64,000 nucleotides of DNA from NCBI GenBank assembly GCA_963969345.1, contig OZ017766.1, positions 248,001-312,000 on the forward strand, written 5' to 3'. Source of the stretch: Turbatrix aceti. Its lineage: Eukaryota > Nematoda > Chromadorea > Rhabditida > Panagrolaimidae. Each line of letters starts with the position of its first letter. Position 1 is the first letter of the stretch. Positions 57,045 through 64,000 of this stretch are shown one piece after another. The notes beneath the pieces were generated by a model. That model was not told the origin of the DNA and searched no databases. It worked only from the letters and a program-made list of their open reading frames with translations. The position numbers were made by a program, and so were the translations under genes.

Positions 57045-57496
57045 GTTTAGTGACACTACTTCGAATATGTCCACTTCGAATATTTCCATTTCGATTGTGT
57101 CCACTTCGATTTTGTCCATTTTTTGCTATTGTACTATCATTTTTGTGATAAAAATCTTTTTCAAATAATTTTTTAGGCAACGTAAGACAATATGTTTTTG
57201 CCAACGCTGGTCTCGAATATAACATTGCTTAAAGGCAAATTTAAAAAAAGTAACACGTAGATTTTTTACCACAAAAATGATAGTAATTTGTGATAACGTC
57301 ATTTATGCCCTCTGGCATCTTCACTGTTAGCTTTGGCGTACGCAAAAATCCCGCATCCCGATGTTTTTACAAAATTGGAAATATTCGAAGTCAGTGGAAA
57401 CAATCGAAGTCCTTGCAAAAAATGTACAAAATCGAAGTGGACACAATCGAAGTAGAAATATTCGAAGTGGACATATTCGAAGTAGTGTCACCAAAA
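57045..57496. mobile_element. foldback element with 15-bp tandem repeats in its arms
   Basis: The inverted ends GTGACACTACT and AGTAGTGTCAC lead into four tandem 15-bp units of the form (C/T)TTCGAATATGTCCA with AT variants (about 57058-57118), mirrored at about 57418-57485. A second inner inverted pair around ACTATCATTTTTGTG lies at about 57134 and 57275. Arms made of short tandem repeats are typical of Foldback-type elements. No coding capacity. Confidence 0.75.
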
Positions 57497-57544
57497 CTTA
57501 TATTATTGCGACAACAAAAACTTAAGAGACAGTCCACGACAGGA

Positions 57545-57769
57545 TTTCGGAATAAGGGGGAGAGCCCGACAAGGCTTTTTTACAACTTCAAATGTTTTGA
57601 ACCAGATTTGTTCCCCACCCCTAGGAAGGTCTAAAACCGCGATACACAGATTTTAAAAAAAATCGGAATCTGTAGTTTTGGCTTCTGGAAGGTTTTGACA
57701 CAAGTTGATGCCACGCGCTGCGTTCATGAGTAAAAAAGCTGAAAATTTTTTACAGGGGTTTTCATGGAC
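57545..57769. repeat. diverged second copy of the 1-kb palindrome arm
   Basis: Aligns by eye with 55945-56170: shared blocks include TTTTTACAA, CTTCAAATGTTTTGA, CCGCGATA, an ATCGGA(A/T)TCTG block, and ACAGGGGTTT just before the sequence gap. Divergence is much greater than between the two arms of the first copy. Confidence 0.7.
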
Positions 57770-57969
57770 NNNNNNNNNNNNNNNNNNNNNNNNNNNNNNN
57801 NNNNNNNNNNNNNNNNNNNNNNNNNNNNNNNNNNNNNNNNNNNNNNNNNNNNNNNNNNNNNNNNNNNNNNNNNNNNNNNNNNNNNNNNNNNNNNNNNNNN
57901 NNNNNNNNNNNNNNNNNNNNNNNNNNNNNNNNNNNNNNNNNNNNNNNNNNNNNNNNNNNNNNNNNNNNN
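57770..57969. other. assembly gap of 200 N
   Basis: Exactly 200 undetermined bases, so probably a placeholder of arbitrary length. It begins inside the diverged palindrome copy. Confidence 0.98.
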
Positions 57970-58175
57970 CTAGGTCGATTCAGCGTAATGCATTTTTCAG
58001 CACAGTGTACTTTTCAGCGGAGCAAAATACAGCGCAACAGACATTTCAGCGGAGTAAAAATAAGCGGAAGACGAATTCAGCGTAGATTATTTCAGCGTAA
58101 GAAAAGTGAGCGTCATTCATAACTGAGCGGATAATAATTGAGCGGGTGTTTTTTTCAGCGCTAATTTTGAGAACA
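57970..58175. repeat. degenerate array of TTCAGCG motifs
   Basis: About a dozen copies of (T)TCAGCG or TGAGCG followed by GA/TA and an AT-rich tail, spaced about 14-19 bp. The array is irregular and starts at the gap edge, so its true length is unknown. Confidence 0.7.
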
Positions 58176-58514
58176 CAATTAGGGGGGGGGCTGAGTGGTC
58201 TCGAAGCGAAATCTCAGATTTTCGTTGCAAGAGTACCGCGTGCGCATTTTTATTTTTATTTTTCATTTTAGATTATAACTTTCGTTGTAGGAGCATCAGA
58301 ATTTGAATTTTTGACTTTTTGCACCGTTCGATCGTGTTTTCTCGTTTTTTTATTTTTTTTAATCGTTTTTTCGCTTTTTGTTGCTTTTTTTCGGTGTTTC
58401 GTGATCAATAGGAAGGTGAAGACACGATAAGGCACCTGCTTTGTACTTTTAAAATGTCAAACACGGGTACTGAATCTGCCAAAAACAAAATAAAAGCCTA
58501 ACACTTGCTGTAAA

Positions 58515-59545
58515 CCGGATAAAAAAATATAAATCTGTGACCACGGATTGGATAAAGTCTATATCCGCGCTTTATCCCAAAATTCCAAAATGCTTGTTTC
58601 CGAAGTTTATCTTCGAAACGCGACGGCAAACGATAGCTAATCACACCAGGAATCTGCCGGAAGCAAAACATAAGCTCAATCTGTGACTAGGGGTTGGATA
58701 AAGCCTATATCCGCGCTTTATCCCAAAATTCCAAAATGCCTGTATCCGGAGTTTACCTTCGAAACGCGATGGCAAATGATAGCTGTTCACACCAGTAATC
58801 TGCTTAATACAAAACAAAGATCATATCTGTGACCGTAGATCGGATATTGCCTTTATCCGTGCTTTATCCCAAAATTCCAAAATGCTTGTTTCCGAAGTTT
58901 ATCTTCGAAACGCGACGGCAAACGATAATCACACCAGGAATCTGCCGGAAGCAAAACATAAGCTCAATCTGTGACCAGGGGTTGGATAAAGCCTATATCC
59001 GCGCTTTATCCCAAAATTCCAAAATGCCTGTATCCGGAGTTTACCTTCGAAACGCGATGGCAAATGATAGCTGTTCACACCAGTAATCTGCTTAATACAA
59101 AACAAAGATCATATCTGTGACCGTAGATCGGATATTGCCTTTATCCGTGCTTTATCCCAAAATTCCAAAATGCTTGTTTCCGAAGTTTATCTTCGAAACG
59201 CGACGGCAAACGATAATCACACCAGGAATCTGCCGGAAGCAAAACATAAGCTCAATCTGTGACCAGGGGTTGGATAAAGCCTATATCCGCGCTTTATCCC
59301 AAAATTCCAAAATGCCTGTATCCGGAGTTTATCTTCGAAACGCGACGGCAAACGATAATCACACCAAGAATCTGCCGGAAGCAAAACATAAGCTCAATCT
59401 GTGACCAGGGGTTGGATAAAGCCTATATCCGCGCTTTATCCCAAAATTCCAAAATTCTTGTTTCCGAAGTTTATCTTCGAAACGTGATGGCAAATGATAG
59501 CTGTTAACACCAGTAATCAGCCTGAAAGAAAACAAAAACCAAATC
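58515..59545. repeat. 142/146-bp satellite with two alternating variants
   Basis: Seven units, judged by the TTTATCCCAAAATTCCAAAATG block at about 58571, 58717, 58863, 59005, 59151, 59293 and 59435. Spacings are 146, 146, 142, 146, 142 and 142. Two unit types differ in blocks such as TGCTTGTTTCCGAAGTTTATC versus TGCCTGTATCCGGAGTTTACC and in a 4-bp indel. They alternate through much of the array, giving a 288-292-bp higher-order period. Open plus-strand frames within it are by-products. Confidence 0.9.
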
Positions 59546-60395
59546 TGTGAGCATCAATATTTTGAATTTATGACTTATGGTATCATTACTTTTCGGTGGT
59601 TTTTTTATTTTTTCTTATTTTTTGCTTTTTGTTCCATTTTTTCGAACCCTACTGTTTTCTACTCCGGCAACTTTAAGCACATATTCTAGCAATAAAAGTT
59701 TGCCATGAGCCGCATCCCACAAAATTGTGATTCCGAAAATAGAGCCGCTCATTTGAAAGTCAAGAAACAAAATTTTTTTTACTTTTTTTTAATTTTTTAG
59801 TCTCGTGCACTACGGCAAGCATTGATAAAAATCCCATTTTGTATTGCCGGTGTAAACCAAATGAAGTATTTTGACAACTAAAAGCTCATGCAGGATAGAT
59901 CCTGGTTGATTCTAATTACAAAATGCACAAAAATGAGGTATATTTTGCTGATAAGGTTGGTACCTGTACTAAATATCCACAAAGTACATGGCTGCTAATG
60001 CAGTTGCTGCGCATGGAAGGGTACCAAATGTCACCAGAGACCTGCAGCGTGCTCAGCTTAAGATTTTTTTGGCACGTTTGGGCTTGTTTGTTGCCACAGA
60101 CTGACACCAATTGTTTCCTAATACATGTACTAATGTTACAAATTTTTAATTTTGCTCAATTCTCCCCTAGTATATTAGTTTTGGTAAAAAAACTTTGCCA
60201 CCCTGTATATAATCAAATTCAGACTCAAATTGTAGCGCATTTACAAAAAAAAATTACGCATCACTTACAAAAAAATTAAGCCAAAGTTCAGATATAAAAC
60301 AAACACCACATTTGTCAAAATCAACGACGCAATTTCTGGAGGAGTCTTTGGGGTTGTTGTACCACATTTTTCCTGAACTTGTTGTTGAAGCTGTA
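59546..60395. other. AT-rich spacer
   Basis: No gene or repeat recognised. An open plus-strand frame at 59923-60279 has no similarity I can name. This is the 3' flank of the MULE-type gene. Confidence 0.45.
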
Positions 60396-63300
60396 TTAGA
60401 TGACGAAACAGCGAGATGCGTTGGATTCGTGGCCGCTTTTGCTGGCGTGCTTATTTGAAAGCGCGTGCTTCACACTGTTGTCGCCTGTCTCAGCATTCAT
60501 CTCCAACGTATATTCGGTTGCTTCATGAGCGGGTTCATGGTCCGTATTCGACATTCTCTCAACTTGGCTCGATTGCTGACCGGTAGCAACATTCCGATCG
60601 ATGGCCACAGATGAGGTTGTTGTTGCATGTGCAGTTCTTGAGCTTGTTGGCTGCGCGTGAGGCTCAAGCGTCTGATATGGATGGAATCGGTAATCCAATG
60701 GCTCCGCGTGGTACCTAGAGTTGTTTCCCGCGGTACTGACGTCGTTTAGCACTTCGATAGCGGGCGTGTGATTCGCTGGCAGTGGTTGAACCGACACAAC
60801 GTTTGTGTCTTCAAAATCGAGCAAAGCAGGGCGAATTTCTGGTTGATCCCTGCGTTCCAGGCTCGATTGCTGACTGGTAGCAACATTCCGATCGATGGCC
60901 ACAGATGAGGTTGTTGTTGCATGTGCAGTTCTTGAGCTTGTTGGCTGCGCGTGAGGCTCAAGCGTCTGATATGGATGGAATCGGTAATCCAATGGCTCCG
61001 CGTGGTACCTAGAGTTGTTTCCCGCGGTACTGACGTCGTTTAGCACTTCGATAGCGGGCGTGTGATTCGCTGGCAGTGGTTGAACCGACACAACGTTTGT
61101 GTCTTCAAAATCGAGCAAAGCAGGGCGAATTTCTGGTTGATCCCTGCGTTCCAGGCTCGATTGCTGACTGGTAGCAACATTCCGATCGATGGCCACAGAT
61201 GAGGTTGTTGTTGCATGTGCAGTTCTTGAGCTTGTTGGCTGCGCGTGAGGCTCAAGCGTCTGATATGGATGGAATCGGTAATCCAATGGCTCCGCGTGGT
61301 ACCTAGAGTTGTTTCCCGCGGTACTGACGTCGTTTAGCACTTCGATAGCGGGCGTGTGATTCGCTGGCAGTGGTTGAACCGACACAACGTTTGTGTCTTC
61401 AAAATCGAGCCAAGCAGGGCGAAATTCTGGTTGATCCATGCGTTCCATGCGTGCCATGAGTTCCAAGCGGTCTTCCCAATCGGAATCAAACTCCAAAGAA
61501 TTCCTAAAATTTTTTTTGTATTTTTAACTTTCGTAAAAAAATAAAAAAATATGCTGCAACTCACTCCTCCTCAAACATCGTATTTTGCGAATGCGCCTCA
61601 CTAATTCGCCTTGGACGGGTGTCAAAACCGGAAGATTCAGACAGTCCGTCATCAGCCTGATGAACACTTCGAGGTCCGCCACGTCCTCCTCGTCGGGCAC
61701 GAGACGAAGCAGACGGACCATCGTCAGCCTGATGAGCGCTTCGAGATCCGCCACGTCCTCCTCGTCGGCCACGAGACGAAGCAGACGGACCATCGTCAGC
61801 CTGATGAGCGCTTCGAGATCCGCCACGTCCTCCTCGTCGGCCACGAGACGAAGCAGACGGACCATCGTCAGCCTGATGAGCGCTTCGAGATCCGCCACGT
61901 CCTCCTCGTCGGCCACGAGACGAAGCAGACGGACCATCGTCAGCCTGATGAGCGCTTCGAGATCCGCCACGTCCTCCTCGTCGGGCTCTAGCTCGGCCGC
62001 TGCCCCTTCCACGAACACGAGACGTTGAAGACAAAAGTTGCGCGTCCTCGTTTTCGCTCATCAAAAAACTGTAAAAAAATAAACTTCATCAATAGTATTA
62101 TAAAAGTTTTGCACTTACAATTCTTCATCAGTAAGCGGCAGATTTCCTGTTTGCCTTGCTGTTGTGTAAAACGCGGCAGAAGAAGAAGGACCGTTGTCCA
62201 AAAAACGAGCTTGACCATTTCCATTCTCTCGGGTACCAGACATAGAAGACGGCCTGTTGTCTTGCGTTGCTTGAGAGTGTCCAGTAGCAGCTTCACTAAA
62301 ATTTCAATATAAGTAAGATTTTTTAAATTAGGTAACAACTAACTTCGCTAAGTGTTCCATGAGTTCAGCTTCGTCTGGATCAAAGGAATACGCAAATCTG
62401 GGTAGCTGATGAGACAAATGGGCAAGGAATCTTTCATAGCTTCTGCGATGGGGTTCGATGTCCATGAAGTCTTGGACGTACTTCTGAATGTGTCTCTCTC
62501 GCCAAACGTCCTTTGCTTTCCTTGTGCCGTGGACTGCAAAATCCTCACTTTCACGATTACTTGTCGTACGATCGCGTGCGAAGGCGTCTTCCCGTGCCAG
62601 CACGTGATGGGTTGCCGAAAACTCGGGTTTCGCGCCAGATTCAAAGCATCTGTTGTAGGCACGATGCCAAGCTTCCATACAGTTATTGGTTTTGCAATCT
62701 CCTTCCAGAGCTGCGTTGTGTACGTTCCAATCCGAAGGATGAAAATAAGGTCCATTTCGATCTCCTAAATAAATAAATGTACATTCAAAACAAAATAAAA
62801 TAAAATAATTTTACATACCTTGCTGTCTCATCACGTAAGTTCTGCGAAAATAATTAAACAATTCTCGTTCCGTGGGCGAAAAGGTAGGCATGAGAGGAGT
62901 AAACACAGTATCAAAAGCTTCCGGAATGAGGTTAGGAGGAAGATATGCAAGAGCTGCCAGCATTCGGGCGTAGCGTCGAAATGGAGTTTCGTTGTTGTAC
63001 ACGTTTTCCAAACCCAAGCTTCGCGCATAACCATAGACAGATTTTGCAAGATGGAAGACGCAGCTGTGGTTTTTCACCTGAGGAAAAACGGAACGAAAGG
63101 CATTCTGAGCTCCGCTTTCGTAGTCTGCATAAAAATATTTTTACATAAATTTGATAAAAACCGTAAATTACCGGTCATGACACTTTGTGGACAGAATCCT
63201 GGAGACTTCGTGTGAATCAGTTGTCGTAGAACACTGAACGCATCTTCGTAGGATCGCTGTGTCTTGTCTTGCATCAGGATAAAGACTGATGGAAAGGCGT

Positions 63301-63757
63301 GATGATCTTTCAACGCACAGACGGTATATAACTGCCGGAATACACTTGGAATCCTATCGAACGTGCCGTCTCCACTCCACGTTGGATACTGAATGAGGCG
63401 ATCCAAGCCATCATCAGACGCAAAAATAAAAAAGACTGGTAGATTTGGAAGATTTCGATGTTCCCGAAGGAAAATGGTTTCACTCCCCGGAATTTCCTTC
63501 AGATCATTATCGAGTTTAGGCAATGTCATCGTATACTTGCCGGTAACTTGTATTCGACGGATATCCTTGACATTTAGAAGCGCAGCTTCCGGCGTTTGAA
63601 CTTGGCGAGCTCGCCGAACAATGCGCGCTATTTGGGATGATGTGCACCTGCTCAATGCTTCTTCCGACATACCATTCAGGGTAGATTGAACGATGCTTCG
63701 GATCGGTTCGTCGGTTGTTCTCGCCTTTTCCTTGGCGCGATTTAGGCGCACTCGAAT
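60396..63757 (-). CDS. MULE transposase-domain gene, 5' end outside the window
   Basis: Six exons (63757-63172, 63124-62819, 62764-62344, 62295-62119, 62068-61565, 61503-60396) join in frame to 1033 visible residues; the first begins at an acceptor, so more lies beyond the window. The first two exons carry the Mutator-like transposase core: W-S-G-D-G-T-F, then a Phe-Pro-Ser-Val-Phe-I-L-M segment, then the second catalytic Asp in V-M-T|D-Y-E split by an intron, then CVFHLAKSVY. After the third exon the protein is unlike a transposase: a Gly/Arg-rich block of 24-residue repeats (exon 5) and three 98-residue repeats (exon 6), ending in Cys-Phe-Val-Ile. An intact frame across six exons suggests an active element or a domesticated gene. 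Terminal inverted repeats were not seen. Confidence 0.8.
60555..61436 (-). repeat. three 294-bp in-frame tandem repeats
   Basis: Units at 61436-61143, 61142-60849 and 60848-60555, each 98 residues starting D-Q-P-E. The last two look almost identical, with few changes across all three, so the expansion is recent. The repeat encodes Pro/Thr/Ser-rich sequence without known domain. Confidence 0.92.
61640..62000 (-). repeat. 72-bp in-frame minisatellite (24-residue RG-rich repeat)
   Basis: About five units of period 72 bp encode G-R-R-G-G-R-G-G-S-R-S-A-H-Q-A-D-D-G-P-S-A-S-S-(R) type repeats (given here as single letters; 24 residues). Since 72 is divisible by 3, other frames are open too: one overlapping frame on the minus strand and two on the plus strand. 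RGG-rich repeats commonly bind RNA. Confidence 0.9.
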
Positions 63758-63859
63758 CTAAAAAATTGTAATGAAACAATCAGCGCAAACAATTCAAAAA
63801 TTGAAATAGCAGTTTAAAGATTAAACACGTCTAACTTTTCACACAAAATGATAAATATT

Positions 63860-64000
63860 CAAGGGTGTCAACGGGCCGAATTTTGTCGGCCCGGCCCGGC
63901 GCGCTTGAGAGTCGGACCGACCAGCTTTTTCTCCAAAGGGTAAAATTAAAGACAAATTTACTAAATGTTTCCGATTTGTTTAAAAATATGAGTTATAAAG
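63860..64000. mobile_element. hAT-like MITE, second copy, cut by the window end
   Basis: Begins CAAGGGTGTCAACGGGCCGAA, matching the left end of the element at 5972-6120, and has the same GGCCCGG-type blocks and AAAATTAAAG stretch. The right end and target duplication are outside the window. It lies just upstream of the first visible MULE-gene exon. Confidence 0.65.

Noticed and set aside
57010..57225. Peptide with repeated Asn-Arg-Ser-Gly-His motifs
   Set aside because: It comes from the 15-bp tandem repeats of the foldback arm.
58829..59507. Three similar plus-strand frames of 82-95 codons
   Set aside because: They are the satellite monomers read in one frame; their similarity is explained by the tandem repeat.
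58515..59545. CRISPR array
   Set aside because: The repeats are directly tandem without unique spacers, and the genome is eukaryotic.
1..64000. tRNA, rRNA or spliced-leader RNA genes
   Set aside because: No cloverleaf with A and B boxes, no rRNA-like block and no SL-like sequence was recognised by eye; a covariance-model scan would be decisive.

Overview
The window is eukaryotic and most likely from a nematode. The signs are a large cuticlin-type zona pellucida (ZP) gene, very short introns (about 43-60 nt, AT-rich, GT...AG), acceptors just upstream of start codons that could be trans-splice sites, and tightly spaced same-strand genes that look like an operon. The host genes are GC-richer than the AT-rich spacers. 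I cannot place the species; nothing points to Caenorhabditis itself. Exon structures were built by hand from splice signals, reading frame and family knowledge. For most genes every exon phase closes, which is strong internal evidence.

Layout. 1-9.9 kb: AT-rich, with two small secreted-protein genes, MED7 and a MITE. 9.9-10.9 kb: a 40-bp tandem repeat and a hAT-like MITE. 11.0-18.5 kb: a DEPDC1/LET-99-like gene (minus) divergent from the ribosome-biogenesis factor RRP12 (plus). 19-25.2 kb: a PCGF-type polycomb RING gene, a MITE, a GC-rich leader with a CTG run, a Zeste/Myb-SANT-like gene, and a convergent CCDC50-like gene. 26-32.7 kb (minus): LYRM4/ISD11, MAT1 and TNPO3 in a row; LYRM4 and MAT1 are separated by only 13 nt. 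33.2-33.7 kb: RPS11. 33.7-38.2 kb: no convincing gene. 38.2-43.1 kb: a transmembrane ZP gene whose first intron holds a MITE and a decayed mariner.

43.75-52.94 kb: an intact LTR retrotransposon on the minus strand, with apparently identical 389-bp LTRs and a 5-bp target duplication. Its single 2761-codon frame has an unusual order: Gag, an Env-like glycoprotein, protease, RT, RNase H, integrase, then a GC-rich C-terminal extension with an internal duplication loosely resembling LOTUS/OST-HTH domains. This is the most unusual object in the window.

53.0-64 kb: the catalytic part of a P4-ATPase flippase without its N-terminal third, followed upstream by a 1-kb palindrome, a foldback element with 15-bp tandem repeats, a 200-N gap inside a diverged palindrome copy, a degenerate TTCAGCG array, and a 142/146-bp satellite. 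Last comes a multi-exon MULE-transposase gene with two in-frame minisatellites and a CaaX-like C-terminus; its 5' end and a further MITE run off the window.
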